Positions 27,901 through 37,377 are shown, counted from the first letter of the stretch. The stretch is 55,361 bases of DNA from Candidatus Hodarchaeota archaeon (GCA_016839815.1 JAEOTM010000079.1:1-55361); one strand, 5' to 3'. Notes: a model not told the origin generated them from the letters alone. Translations and numbers: made by a program.

Positions 27901-30776
27901 TCAATCATGACATCTCCTTCATAATAACCTCCTCTCCAATAAGATGGGTATCCAAATCCGTAGAAATCATCGCACCACCAGAACCACCAATCGAGTTGGC
28001 GACTTTTCCATGAAGATACCGTCCAAACTGAAGGCCAAAACTGTTGATCCTTAAAATGTTCAAGTTCCGATTCAGGATCTGGTTCGACTCCAAAGACCGA
28101 GCTATCAATGAATGAAATCGCCAGAACAGTTGAAATAGGGTTATTTTTGGCATCGAATACCTGAATATCTATTTTAGCTTCTTCACCCGGTGTGTAAACA
28201 TCTTTATCAGATTTAATCTCCACAATAAGGGATGAGTCAATTTCCACATATAAACGTACTTCTTGAATAACCCCAGTGGACAAGATTGCAAATCCATAAA
28301 TCCAAACTTTTGGTGCAAGGGTGGAAATATCACTAAGTGTCAAACTAAATGAGCTTGCTGTACTAGATGGAATATATTGAGTTGTGAGTATTCCTTTCTT
28401 CACAAATTGGACCATGACAGGAGCGTTTGTTTCCCCTTCTACCTCTCCTGAAATTGTCATACTGTCACTTAGAGTGTAGCTAGCTTTATCCAAAGTCATT
28501 GAGAACTCTTGAGAGGGGCCTACTGTGAAAAAAGCTGTTGTATCATATTTATAATAATTATATGATCCCCATTCGTATGTAAAAGTTTTCCTTACATAGA
28601 TATGCACAAAATACTTTCCATTTGGTGCATAGGAGGAAAGTTGGAATGAAAAAGTCTCTCCAGATGTAGGTACAAAACTCCTTTTTTCACCGATTAACTC
28701 GTAATCTGTATCAAAGATACGTACACGGACATTTCCAGATAGTTGACTAAAAGTTAAAAGACTATGAAGATTTACGTTAATATTCACTGTTTCACCAGGC
28801 AAATAGGATTCTGAATCAAGAGATACATCGGCTCTTAACAGATCTACAGAGAAGTAAAATGATGACATGCCATTCCGACCATCCCCTGAATTTAATTCAA
28901 CTACTCCATAAAATCTGGTAGTAAGAATTAAGATTTCTTGCGGGATAGCAAATTCGTAACGACCATATCCATTTTCGTCTGTTTGTGATTCAAAAGTGGC
29001 TACATAGATTGTAGTATCTTGAGATAACATTCCATAAAGCTTAATGGTTACTTCAGCTTCAGGAAGGGGTTGAAAGCTTCTCCAGTAATAATATCCAGCA
29101 GAATATTGATAAGCACCAAAATAAAGGGTAACATTTTCATCTGCTTTTGGGAACCATGGATTTACCCACGCCCAAACGTAAACATTTTCTGTGATTTGAA
29201 CAGAGGTAGAGAAACTAACCTCTCGATCTACAGTGTCAGTTACTGTTGCATTTAATGATATACCATATAATCCACTATCTTTCAATGAGGAAGGTAATCT
29301 ATAGGAAAATTTCCATAATCCATTTTCATCAGTTTCTCCAGATAATGTTGTAAGATCTCCAATCAGAAGTTCTACCTGTCCTTGAATCACAGGTTTTCCA
29401 AAATAGTAGATAGCACTTAATGTTCCAGACACTCTTTGACCAGGAGCAACATACTCTTTATCCAACTCGATCTCAACCCTGTATGCGGGTTTTTCATATT
29501 TATCGACTCGAATATCAGTTGTGGTAATTACCTCATCCTTCTGGGTGACAATACTATATGCTCCCAGTTCACTTTCTGAATCAAGCACGAAGGAATATTC
29601 GGAAACACCATATGAATTTGATTTTAGAGATTTTTGGAATAAAGTATGATGAGAGGGAGATAGTAATTTCAAAGTAAATGATGTGGAAATAGGTTGCTTT
29701 GTCGCTTTCAGGTAATCATTTTGCCATAATAGAATTCGGGCTTGAACGGTCTCTCCTGGATTATAGATTGGCTTATCGGTTGTCACAATGAACTCGTAAG
29801 GACTAAATTCCTGATATCCATCAGAGGTCCAGTAATATCCTCCGCGGTAAATGTCCCGTAAAACGTACGTAGTTTCCCCATTATACGTAACAGAGAGATT
29901 GGCCATAAAATGATAATTTTCACTAAAATTAGATGGAGGAATAAACGTGATTTCAGTAACTCCCTGTACATCTGAGATTCCACCGAACAGTTCTTCAGAG
30001 TAGATGGAATAATTTCCAGATTGATAATCATAAGTAAATAACTCTCCCGTGAGCGTTACCGCCGCTCCTGTAATAGGCGAAAAGTCAGTAGTATTTAGTA
30101 CATATGCTACTGAATAATGCGGTTGCCCTTTGACAAATTCACGTGAGACTCTCCAAAAAATACCAATATCTGCGATATTGAATGATCGAGATTTATAGTA
30201 ATAAGCATCATATTCATCACGTATAATTATTGAATATCGCCCTTGAACAGAAGTTTGAAATATTCCCTCATACTGGCCATCTGAATTTGTAGTGACGATT
30301 TTTCTTTCAATGATTCGATCTTCATAATTCACAATATCATAATAATAATAATGATACCATCCCCAGTACTCACCTTTAATAATCTCAATAGTGATTCTTT
30401 CACCTGGTACTGGATTCAAGCCTCTTGAAGCTTGGATGACATATCGTAGAGGTTGCCCAGGTTGAGTAATTTCCTTTTCCAGATCAATTTGGATTACTAG
30501 TCGCTCATCATCACCTTGACCAATCTTAGACGTGACTTCTGGAGTCATATTATTAAAATTCAGGGGACTAGGATCAAATGATTCGTACGAGGCTGTTTCA
30601 GGTTGTTCAATTGCCTGAATTTCTGGTTCAAGCTCAGGTGCTTGATAATTTTGATTATTCAAAACATCTATTGCTGTAGAATCATGTTCTACCATTAAGT
30701 CAGCTGATGTGACCTGTACTATTCCAAATAATAAGACTAATAATAGTGTTAAGCTAATTACTCTGTTTTTGATCAT
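24906..30776 (-). CDS. Secreted, membrane-anchored alpha-2-macroglobulin family protein
   Basis: A 1956-aa protein of the alpha-2-macroglobulin/complement C3 family, which traps proteases through a reactive thioester. It has a signal peptide (MIKNRVISLTLLLVLLFGIV), several macroglobulin domains with the classic MG2 start TDKPIYNPGETVQARILLW (about 330), and a Trp/Tyr-rich variable stretch that could be the bait region (about 930-975). The A2M core is near 1015-1050 (GEWTVRVVATSP, FIPFFVEIVKDPFVL). The thioester is GYPYGCTEQT, Cys1206 and Gln1209. An alpha-toroid and Ig-like domains follow, then a transmembrane helix with tail VRKRRI. The start is ATG 30776, preceded by TGTGATAAAA. Bacterial relatives sit beside a penicillin-binding protein; none is here, as expected for an archaeon. 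Confidence 0.92.
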   Translation of the reverse strand: MIKNRVISLTLLLVLLFGIVQVTSADLMVEHDSTAIDVLNNQNYQAPELEPEIQAIEQPETASYESFDPSPLNFNNMTPEVTSKIGQGDDERLVIQIDLEKEITQPGQPLRYVIQASRGLNPVPGERITIEIIKGEYWGWYHYYYYDIVNYEDRIIERKIVTTNSDGQYEGIFQTSVQGRYSIIIRDEYDAYYYKSRSFNIADIGIFWRVSREFVKGQPHYSVAYVLNTTDFSPITGAAVTLTGELFTYDYQSGNYSIYSEELFGGISDVQGVTEITFIPPSNFSENYHFMANLSVTYNGETTYVLRDIYRGGYYWTSDGYQEFSPYEFIVTTDKPIYNPGETVQARILLWQNDYLKATKQPISTSFTLKLLSPSHHTLFQKSLKSNSYGVSEYSFVLDSESELGAYSIVTQKDEVITTTDIRVDKYEKPAYRVEIELDKEYVAPGQRVSGTLSAIYYFGKPVIQGQVELLIGDLTTLSGETDENGLWKFSYRLPSSLKDSGLYGISLNATVTDTVDREVSFSTSVQITENVYVWAWVNPWFPKADENVTLYFGAYQYSAGYYYWRSFQPLPEAEVTIKLYGMLSQDTTIYVATFESQTDENGYGRYEFAIPQEILILTTRFYGVVELNSGDGRNGMSSFYFSVDLLRADVSLDSESYLPGETVNINVNLHSLLTFSQLSGNVRVRIFDTDYELIGEKRSFVPTSGETFSFQLSSYAPNGKYFVHIYVRKTFTYEWGSYNYYKYDTTAFFTVGPSQEFSMTLDKASYTLSDSMTISGEVEGETNAPVMVQFVKKGILTTQYIPSSTASSFSLTLSDISTLAPKVWIYGFAILSTGVIQEVRLYVEIDSSLIVEIKSDKDVYTPGEEAKIDIQVFDAKNNPISTVLAISFIDSSVFGVEPDPESELEHFKDQQFWPSVWTVSSWKSRQLDWWFWWCDDFYGFGYPSYWRGGYYEGDVMIDYGAPTNEQGFKNTEESPPDADVGQKIRDNLPENAFWTPFAIEEDGLISITITLPDTIGEWTVRVVATSPTSGIGTLTKYTFKTFIPFFVEIVKDPFVLQDDIFIIKGVVYNYLGELAEIDVSIDPANGITVLGDASQRIRLPGDFLGSISWACLAEDADFVNVTIYATTELNNGSRYSDAIRKAVDIIPNGVETEFKESGFVYQKPHFEYLRYSDAVKQIEFLELSLGLGSTAISSWERLVGYPYGCTEQTISRIVPDALILNYLNETGQLTNETADLLTDMLVTGLSRLYSQQHPDGGWGWWSSDSSRVYMTALVLYGLSAVRDVGIYVDPLVVKAALNSILTKQNYDGSWTPDSWRNIDEVSFTAFALRSLIYWSAELTDIDPINDAISYVSSAWSDSTKQSSYLAALYLDAVVDSSFGSPTFESNLLSYLVSEVQLSGDGNFWKYSSTPGYYWRALGGQVEITGLALKALVKKDPTSHMPIIRGAIQWLLGRQSRYGWGNTADTSAAISSLITISKEGFSSDEDTNVKVYLNEEEIGNYDLSVNGEPVIYLNLKSLIQSGENNFTFSKSGTGNVSYYFYSHQTLRALPEILLPSEITVAPTQEVNIPIQLSPQSAEVFAANVTISPVQGEILPIINLPQTIQLLTHETTLTFRYEAPSVPGTYTIPGFEIFYLLANSDQSSFSPGIISRQYGPITLVVSNSVEGILTVSTPISDPNNPKSEVQMSLQSKSRVVGLSLDREFSQEKYIQPGDLIQVTLKVNNENETMNFLMLEESIPSGFTVDPSTVQHSQEMYSISSTRITFFFAQLPAGETKVKYGLIASNIRQSLVVPAKLSSMYDDWIVRSAPAILGEARIPIDPQTGEIVKDLIYPTLNRLKLSEIQDVDSPYLNIEVVATDNWGVASVKVYIKQSSWFSFDCYAEGTQWVAKGRGLAAGNAQVYVEIMDYAGNVFVTSDSIHMLELSTIFIPFIPIISLIIFAFVTGAGISTYVRKRRI

Positions 30777-30855
30777 TTTTATCACATTTGGGGAAAAATT
30801 GAGATTCTCTTTTCTAATTCGAATACTCACTCCCGTCATATTAGATACCAAGCAT

Positions 30856-30882
30856 TAGAACACCTTTGAACTGCGTGTTCTA
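30856..30882. promoter_or_regulatory. 8+8 inverted repeat upstream of the A2M gene
   Basis: TAGAACAC (30856-30863) and GTGTTCTA (30875-30882) are perfect complements around 11 bases. They lie 80-106 bases upstream of the A2M start codon and about 90 bases past the PolB stop. No T-run follows on the minus strand, which argues against a PolB terminator and for an operator. Confidence 0.35.
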
Positions 30883-30972
30883 GTGTTTCGAAGCCTGTTC
30901 AAAACGGATTTTTTCGAAGATATTCAAGGTTAAAATCGAGTAAGAGACAGAATAAGGATAAAAAGAGATTTC

Positions 30973-33582
30973 TTAGCTCTCTAAATGAAAGAATTCAGTC
31001 AATGGAATGATAAAACGGCCGTGAAGGGCTTCATTCTCATTAAGAGAAATGCCAAATCGATTACTAGCCCCAAGAATTTCTTTTATATAGTGAAACCGAT
31101 CAATTTTCTTCTGACCTGATCGAAAAACATCTGGATGAAAGGCACGCTTAAACTGTGGCTGATTAAGTCCACTCTTGGCTATTATATATGGAAATCCATC
31201 CCATTGTGTCCATTCAATCTCGGAATCAAGATTCTGTGCCCTGCAATAGTTAAGAAACGCACCTACTGCAGGAGTACGGGTTTTGTACTTGGTAGGAGCC
31301 CGTTTTACAGGCCCCCTAATCCTCAATTCCGGAAGAAGTTCAGAAAGAGGTGCCTTTAAAATAAAACGACAAGTCTGGATTACAAACCTCCGAGCTTTAT
31401 ACATTCGACGATCACTAAAGTCCATTAGGAGAATTTCAAGTAATTTTCGTTGAGTTTTTTTAGCTAATGGAGACCAATCAGACCTGACTGCTTCAAAACC
31501 CCGAATAATGACATCTTGAGAGAGGAGTGAGAGATATGCATATGCTTTCTTTCTTCCTTTTTTTAAAATAATTCTGAGGGCGATATCTTCGAGTTTTAAC
31601 TCAAGAAGATCTGGTAGCTGATTGGATAAAAACTCTTGGTACTTTTCGATAAAAGTATGGAGTAAACGTAGGTTCTTGATTCGGTGATCTTCAGGCACTG
31701 ATGGAAGAAAATCGGACGGGTCTAGGCTAGAGCTAATAAACTCACAAAATATAGAATCTGTATCTCCATAACGTACTACTACATTAAATTCTTGTGTTTT
31801 GGAAAATTCCTTTGTCCAATCTTGTAGGCGTTCACCTAATAACTCCCGTGCAATTCCTGTAATACTATTTGATAAGAGGTGATGATAAAAACGCCCTCGT
31901 GGATAATTTGCTGCTCCACACAGCGAGTTCGCCATCAATTTTAAGGAGCGTTGCTGTTTTTCAAGTAACTGGATTCGTCTACGCTGATCATTTGATATTC
32001 CATTTTCTCTTAGAGATTGCAGTGATTTAATGGAATGATATCTCTCATCAAGAATTCGATCCATAAGATCCGCAAAAGCACCTCTTGGTTCATTGAAAAA
32101 CCTATCTTCAGGTGATTTCGACTCAGAATGTGGAATAAGGGTTTCTCCAGAAATATTATGCGTTCTAACAATATTCGGATACAAAGAACGAAAGTCAAAG
32201 ATTGCCACAAAAAGGGCCTCATCGACTTCTGGATCAATTACCCATCCTCCAAGATGAGGATACTTCTTTTTCAATACATTTCGTTCCGAGATTTCAGATT
32301 TCGAAGGCTTAGAAGGAACAAGAATATTACGATCATGCAAAATGCGCATTAACTCAAATTCACCAATATTTCGACTAGTGGAGAGTAAACCCTCGGGTAA
32401 AAGATATCCAGCAAGCTTACATAATTCAATCGCGGTGATTACACCTAATTCTGCAACTAATCGAAATGTAAGGATTGAGTCGGTTATTGAATAATCATAA
32501 AATTGCTCTCCATCACTAAAGGATCCATTAATACTATTCCTCCAGAGTTCTCCCAAGCTTTTTTCGGATTTAACTTTAGTCTCTCCTAATAATAAACTCG
32601 CAATTGTATCAAGATTCTTTTTACCAGAGAGAGGATGAATATAACGCGTTTTAGGGATTAAGTCTACAACTGCTCTTCCTTTCAAACGAAATCCATCTAT
32701 AGGAACAGAAGTTCGAATGATATCAGCCTGGCGGTGCTCGAATAATGCAAGCGATCCTAAAGATAAACCATATCTTCCCATTCGGGCTTTAAGATAAGGA
32801 ATATCAAAATATGTTCCGTTAAATGATACAAGTACATCAGGATCAATTTTTCTAATGTTTTGAACAAATTGGTTAAGTAATTTCTTTTCAGCAACATCAG
32901 TATCAGCTTGTAGGATAAGTGCGTTTGCTTCAGGAGTATTTTCACCTGATTTTCCCCAAGCATAAGAGATGGCAGTCACTCTACGTATTTTACTAGAAAA
33001 TAGTTCTTGAAAAGTTTCCCCTTGTTCATTTACTTCAATGTCAAATGTCAGAATTAAGGGTTGATAATCAGCTAATTGTGCGTCCGATGGTTGTAATTTT
33101 TGATAGTCAGCTTCTAATGAGATTTTATCAGGAGCCTCATTAATTATTTTCCCGTCTACAGAAAGCATTTGAAGTCCCCGTAGATTTCGATCAATTAAGA
33201 ACCGTTTGGTAAAGGGAATATCTGCTTCAAAAACGTTAATACCCCGAAGTTCAAACAGAGACCGTATCTTGGGTACTTGATAGGGACGACGACCAGTAAG
33301 TTTAGTTAGAATTTTCTGCTCCGCACCAAAATAGGTTTGTTTATTACACTCCTCTATTCCAATGATCCATGATTGAATAATCTCTCCTTCTTCCTCAATT
33401 ATCTCATGAACTGATTCTACACTTGTTTCAACATAAAAGTAAGGGAAGAATCCAGTTACTACAACTTCAACTCTATGATTTTCACTTCTCCCCCATAAAT
33501 GAATATTCGTAGTTTGTTGGTCACTAGAGACAGAATAATCCGCATCTAATAAGATAAAGTCTATTTCTGTCTCCAATTTCAA
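30973..33582 (-). CDS. polB: Family-B DNA polymerase
   Basis: An 869-aa replicative or repair polymerase. The 3'-5' exonuclease is intact: ExoI LTFDIEV (Asp181, Glu183), ExoII VSFNGTYFDIPYL and ExoIII YSITDSILTFRL. Polymerase motif A is DFRSLYPNI (Asp463), motif B is KLMANSLCGAANYPRGRFY and motif C is VVRYGDTDSIF (Asp607, Asp609). Motif B has Cys-Gly where most have Tyr-Gly, and motif A has Asn where Ser is usual. Length is near the archaeal PolB norm. The start is TTG with GGAG four bases upstream, because the nearby ATG is out of frame. It runs in the same direction as the A2M gene, 196 bases upstream of it. Confidence 0.95.
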   Translation of the reverse strand: MKLETEIDFILLDADYSVSSDQQTTNIHLWGRSENHRVEVVVTGFFPYFYVETSVESVHEIIEEEGEIIQSWIIGIEECNKQTYFGAEQKILTKLTGRRPYQVPKIRSLFELRGINVFEADIPFTKRFLIDRNLRGLQMLSVDGKIINEAPDKISLEADYQKLQPSDAQLADYQPLILTFDIEVNEQGETFQELFSSKIRRVTAISYAWGKSGENTPEANALILQADTDVAEKKLLNQFVQNIRKIDPDVLVSFNGTYFDIPYLKARMGRYGLSLGSLALFEHRQADIIRTSVPIDGFRLKGRAVVDLIPKTRYIHPLSGKKNLDTIASLLLGETKVKSEKSLGELWRNSINGSFSDGEQFYDYSITDSILTFRLVAELGVITAIELCKLAGYLLPEGLLSTSRNIGEFELMRILHDRNILVPSKPSKSEISERNVLKKKYPHLGGWVIDPEVDEALFVAIFDFRSLYPNIVRTHNISGETLIPHSESKSPEDRFFNEPRGAFADLMDRILDERYHSIKSLQSLRENGISNDQRRRIQLLEKQQRSLKLMANSLCGAANYPRGRFYHHLLSNSITGIARELLGERLQDWTKEFSKTQEFNVVVRYGDTDSIFCEFISSSLDPSDFLPSVPEDHRIKNLRLLHTFIEKYQEFLSNQLPDLLELKLEDIALRIILKKGRKKAYAYLSLLSQDVIIRGFEAVRSDWSPLAKKTQRKLLEILLMDFSDRRMYKARRFVIQTCRFILKAPLSELLPELRIRGPVKRAPTKYKTRTPAVGAFLNYCRAQNLDSEIEWTQWDGFPYIIAKSGLNQPQFKRAFHPDVFRSGQKKIDRFHYIKEILGASNRFGISLNENEALHGRFIIPLTEFFHLES

Positions 33583-33657
33583 CTCTCCATCTATTCATGT
33601 AACACACGATGTATTACTGCGATTATTTTACCTCTAGAATCCTCAGAATTCCTTAAA

Positions 33658-34185
33658 TTATTCATTCACTTTCTTTAATCCTGTTAAATATCGGGGAGCT
33701 AATTCAGCATACAGATTTGCAGAAAATTCAATTAAGGAACAATTTGAATCAGAAATTTTCATAACAATCTTGGCAGGTACCCCAACGACCAACGATTCTT
33801 CTTCAATTATTTTTTTTCCAGTAACCAATGAACCAACAGCAATTATACACCAGTCTTTTATTTCCGCATGATCATTTACAATGGCAGCCATACCTATAAT
33901 CACATTATTATGAATTGTTGGTCTATGTACGATTGCTCCATGGCCTATTGTGACATTATCTCCGATAATAGCAACCTGATCAGGACCAGCATGTAAAATA
34001 CACTTTTCCTGAACTGATGTCCGATTTCCAATGTGGATTTTTCCATAATCTCCACAGATTTTTGCACCTGATCCAATATAGCAATTCTTACCGACTACTA
34101 CATCTCCGACGACTTCTGCAGAACTAGCAACATACGAATCCTTTCCAATAATTGGAGTAGACCCTTCAAATTGGTAGATTGTCAT
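33658..34185 (-). CDS. Gamma-carbonic-anhydrase-like hexapeptide-repeat protein
   Basis: A 175-aa left-handed beta-helix protein with hexapeptide repeats (V-G-D-V-V-V-G, I-G-S-G-A-K). The three histidines of gamma carbonic anhydrases are present: one in CILHAGPDQ and two in IGHGAIVHRP. It therefore probably binds zinc or iron as a trimer, hydrates CO2 or acts as a PaaY/CaiE-like thioesterase or acyltransferase relative. It is shorter than the Methanosarcina Cam enzyme and lacks its acidic loop, like the CamH group. A beta-class enzyme lies at the right end of the window, so the cell may have two types. Confidence 0.8.
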   Translation of the reverse strand: MTIYQFEGSTPIIGKDSYVASSAEVVGDVVVGKNCYIGSGAKICGDYGKIHIGNRTSVQEKCILHAGPDQVAIIGDNVTIGHGAIVHRPTIHNNVIIGMAAIVNDHAEIKDWCIIAVGSLVTGKKIIEEESLVVGVPAKIVMKISDSNCSLIEFSANLYAELAPRYLTGLKKVNE

Positions 34186-34382
34186 ATTATATCTTAATTC
34201 ATAACTCGATAATCCCTCTTTTCAAGATTTTTGGTAAAAACAAAACCAAATATCTGATAAACCGAAGGATTCGACCAATGTATTTCTAAATCATACTTAG
34301 TATTAATACCAAGTAATAGAAAAAAGAGGGAAAAGGAGGTAATGAAATCCGTATATTTCATACGATCGAATTAAAAATTTCA

Positions 34383-35360
34383 TTAGCTCGCTTTAGCTTC
34401 GGAATATTTTCCACGGGATACAATATCCAGAAAACGAACAATGATGAACATCTCTATGATTCCTACACCCAAACCAAAGACTATTAGTACAAACATGATG
34501 AATGAAATCTGTAGTGTAGTATCACCATTAAATTCTTGGGAGGCGAGTACGAAAAGGCCACCTAAAAAGGTCCAGATTCCAAGTCCCAAAGAATATACGA
34601 GAATTTTTTTGTGAAATGATTTTTGATTGTTCTGTATTCTATCTGTTCCAATAACAATGGCACTAAGGCGTTTGTTAAAACCTATATAAACACGATAAGT
34701 TCTCTCATAGATATTCCCAGGTGTAGTGATTATAAAACTGACAGTTTTAACAATGATGGAAATTGCGCGTGAAACAATACCAGTCTCTGAAATAACAATC
34801 CAAACCACGGCGATTGCTACTCCTACAAGTCCAATACCAATGAATAGGAGTGCAGGATCTGATGTAAAAACTCCAGTTAAGATTTCAAAAATTCCACGGA
34901 AGAAGTCCACAATACCCCACCGTTCGATTTTATCTTCACCAGTTCCAGTATCGAGACCGATAATCCATAAAATGATTTCTAAGAATAATCCCAGTATGTC
35001 ACCAAGATTTTCCACTAATGAATCAATACTGAGATCTTCCAAAAAGTTGCTTACTGCATCACTGCCAAAAACAGCGACTACCACTGCCACCAATATTCCA
35101 ACAAAGAAACCGACAAGAATGAAGAAGGTCGGAGTACTTTCCATAAATAATTGCTCATCTTCTGTTAATAACTTGTCACTAGATTCTCTTGTTTTTATGA
35201 ATCTTACCGAACGACTTAACATCCGTAATATCCAGACATATGGGAAGAGAACTAACTTCAAGAGGAAAGCTATAAAATTCCAGATTCCTGCGAAGATAGC
35301 AAATATATCATCTTTACCAAAGCCATCACTTAAATCAAATCGATATTTTTCTTGCGTCAT
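34383..35360 (-). CDS. Hypothetical polytopic membrane protein
   Basis: A 325-aa protein with about seven hydrophobic segments (for instance AIFAGIWNFIAFLLKLVLF, FFILVGFFVGILVAVVVAVF, LFIGIGLVGVAIAVVWIVI and two near the C-terminus). It has an acidic stretch (SNFLEDLSIDSLVENLGD) between them. No family is recognised. The chosen start ATG 35360 has GAGGT seven bases upstream; that site overlaps the longer alternative start at 35384. On this strand a likely TATA box (GTATAAAAAA) lies near 35462-35472. It is divergent from the actin gene across a long intergenic region. Confidence 0.6.
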   Translation of the reverse strand: MTQEKYRFDLSDGFGKDDIFAIFAGIWNFIAFLLKLVLFPYVWILRMLSRSVRFIKTRESSDKLLTEDEQLFMESTPTFFILVGFFVGILVAVVVAVFGSDAVSNFLEDLSIDSLVENLGDILGLFLEIILWIIGLDTGTGEDKIERWGIVDFFRGIFEILTGVFTSDPALLFIGIGLVGVAIAVVWIVISETGIVSRAISIIVKTVSFIITTPGNIYERTYRVYIGFNKRLSAIVIGTDRIQNNQKSFHKKILVYSLGLGIWTFLGGLFVLASQEFNGDTTLQISFIMFVLIVFGLGVGIIEMFIIVRFLDIVSRGKYSEAKAS

Positions 35361-35384
35361 AAAATAGACCTCATGAAAACTCAT

Positions 35385-36145
35385 GTAATTGTTAAGAAAA
35401 TGAAGAAGCTTTCTTTCTTCCTCAGAATTTAGTAGATAATCATAAACATCCCAAAGGATTTTTTATACTTTTTTAAATTGAAGAGAGAACGGAAAGCTCG
35501 AACGTTTTTGATGAGTTCCTAGAGATAGAAAATATATAGCTCCAATTACTGTTTCAAAAAACTTTGGGCTAGAGAACGGACTAAATCTGCATATGTCTGA
35601 TCTACTAAGGAAAAATCATTTAAAACTGCCTTCAACTGATAAAAATTCTTTTAAAAGTGAATTAAAGTGAATCTACAACATCATACACTGTTTTGAGCCG
35701 TTTTTACCTGAGAATCCTAATTATACGCCGCAACTTGTTCTCATTTTCTATTTAAATCGCAATTTCGATTAAGCGGATAATTTCACTAGAGAATCTTATC
35801 GTGAGCCAAAATTGGCTGATTCTTCATCTTTTTTGAAAACGACGTGACAAAAATCCAGTACTCAACTAACCAGCATTTTTTGTGTGATAAAGTGAGAACC
35901 AACCCCTAAAATTGACACAAAACTTGTTTAAAGATCTTCATCTAGCGAAAGGGAACCTTTATAATAAAACAAGAACACCCATGACTTGCATTAAGCCAAT
36001 CGAACCCGCAGAAACAGTTTCACTTACTCGAGTGAAACGATATCTGTTCGAGTATATAAAAGGAAAACCACGAAATCGAAAATAAGAGTGGTTGGCAATA
36101 CTTTGGTTCGAGAAGCAGAAAAACAACAACTAAAAAGTGATTAAA
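35385..36145. other. Long non-coding region between membrane protein and actin
   Basis: The largest gap in the window. It contains a likely leftward TATA box (near 35465), a tandem pair of AAAGTGAA spaced ten bases apart (35653-35660 and 35663-35670), TTTCACT at 35781-35787, an AGCCAA-AA-TTGGCT inverted repeat (35814-35827), and the actin promoter with its operator-like repeat (36017-36061). No tRNA-like or credible coding frame is seen. Confidence 0.5.
36017..36061 (+). promoter_or_regulatory. Actin promoter: inverted repeat plus TATA box
   Basis: GTTTCACT-TACTCG-AGTGAAAC (36017-36038) is a perfect 8+8 inverted repeat. Fifteen bases further is a strong TATA box, TATATAAAA (36053-36061), giving a transcript start near 36080 and a leader of about 65 bases. 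AAGTGAT just before ATG 36146 is the ribosome site. The repeat overlaps where transcription factor B would sit, so a bound regulator could control actin expression. Confidence 0.55.
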
Positions 36146-37288
36146 ATGTCCCTAGCAGAAGGAATTACAGGTAAACCCCTCGTTATTGATAATGGTACTG
36201 GTTTATCAAAAAATGGTTATGCTGGTGAGGATCAACCTCGTTCAGTTTTTCCAACATTAATAGGATATCCCAAATACCAATCCATTATGTCTGACGTCGA
36301 CCACTATGTTCGTGAATATTACGTAGGTGAAGAAGCTATGAACCTACGGGGTGTATTGAAACTTATTTACCCTATCGTGCACGGAGTAGTTACAGACTGG
36401 GACGCGATGGAAAAGATTTGGCATTATACGTTCCACAATGACTTACGAGTCAATCCAAGTGAACATCCAGTTCTCTTGACAGAAGCTCCTCTTAATCCAG
36501 GAAAGAACCGAGAGAAGATGGCAGAAATTCTCTTTGAAACATTCAATGTTCCAGCGATGTATGTGTCCATGCAAGCTGTCTTATCTTTGTATGCTTCCGG
36601 AAGAACCACTGGTCTAGTTATAGATGCAGGAGATGGAGTAATACACATTGTACCTATTTATGAAGGCTTCGCAATCGCTCATGCAATTAGTCGTATTGAC
36701 ATTGCCGGTCGTGATATCACTGAATATCTACGACGATTATTACGAACCCGTGGACGTGCTTTAACCTCTTCCGCCGAACGAGAAATTGTACGAGATATCA
36801 AAGAACGACTATGCTATGTTGCTCTTGATCCTGAGAAGGAGCTCAAGTTAGCAGAGAAAGTCTCTGGTATGGAAAAGCAATATACTCTCCCTGATGGTGA
36901 AACTTTGACCATTGGTCCTGAACGATTCTTAGCTCCTGAAGCTTTCTTCAACCCCTCAGCTATTGGAAAAGAAGAAACTCCTTTGGATGAAGCTATTTAT
37001 GCCTCTGTTCAACTTTGTGATATTGACCTTCGAAAAGAACTTTACCAAAACATTGTCCTATCTGGTGGATCAACCATGTTCCCTGGATTAAAAGAACGTC
37101 TTCACAAAGAACTCACTGAGCTCGTACCTGACAATGTCGAGATCCGAATTGTTGCCCCTCCCGAACGTCGTTACTCTGTTTGGATTGGCGGTTCTATTCT
37201 CTCCTCTCTAAAAACCTTCCAACGCCTCTGGGTTGCTCGTAAAGAATATCAAGAGCAAGGTCCAGGCGTTATCAAACGAGCTATCTAA
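36146..37288 (+). CDS. Actin (Asgard 'Lokiactin' type)
   Basis: A 380-aa protein collinear with eukaryotic actin (375 aa) from end to end. The nucleotide-binding phosphate loops are [15 protein letters not shown] (13-27) and [17 protein letters not shown] (158-174). Very conserved stretches include [69 protein letters not shown] and [16 protein letters not shown]. The D-loop region (41-61) is about two residues longer than in eukaryotic actin, and the C-terminus ends GPGVIKRAI in place of the actin HRKCF. It should polymerise into ATP-dependent filaments shaping the cell. ATG 36146 is chosen over GTG 36137, which forms part of the ribosome site. Confidence 0.98.
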   Translation: MSLAEGITGKPLVIDNGTGLSKNGYAGEDQPRSVFPTLIGYPKYQSIMSDVDHYVREYYVGEEAMNLRGVLKLIYPIVHGVVTDWDAMEKIWHYTFHNDLRVNPSEHPVLLTEAPLNPGKNREKMAEILFETFNVPAMYVSMQAVLSLYASGRTTGLVIDAGDGVIHIVPIYEGFAIAHAISRIDIAGRDITEYLRRLLRTRGRALTSSAEREIVRDIKERLCYVALDPEKELKLAEKVSGMEKQYTLPDGETLTIGPERFLAPEAFFNPSAIGKEETPLDEAIYASVQLCDIDLRKELYQNIVLSGGSTMFPGLKERLHKELTELVPDNVEIRIVAPPERRYSVWIGGSILSSLKTFQRLWVARKEYQEQGPGVIKRAI

Positions 37289-37325
37289 GAGCATTTTCTT
37301 GCTCCCCTTTCTTTTTTTCCTTTTC
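37289..37325 (+). terminator. Actin terminator
   Basis: GAGC (37289-37292) and GCTC (37301-37304) form a small hairpin immediately after the stop codon, followed by a pyrimidine tract with seven consecutive T. Confidence 0.5.
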
Positions 37326-37377
37326 TATCGACTTTACTTTTATCCTCTTTTTCCTGATTATTACTTTTTCCAGTCAA

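Noticed and set aside
34726..35367. Long open frame on the plus strand opposite the membrane protein gene
   Set aside because: Its composition is that of a mirror frame (runs of I, T, S, K, P) and it has no ribosome site; the minus-strand frame encodes a normal membrane protein.
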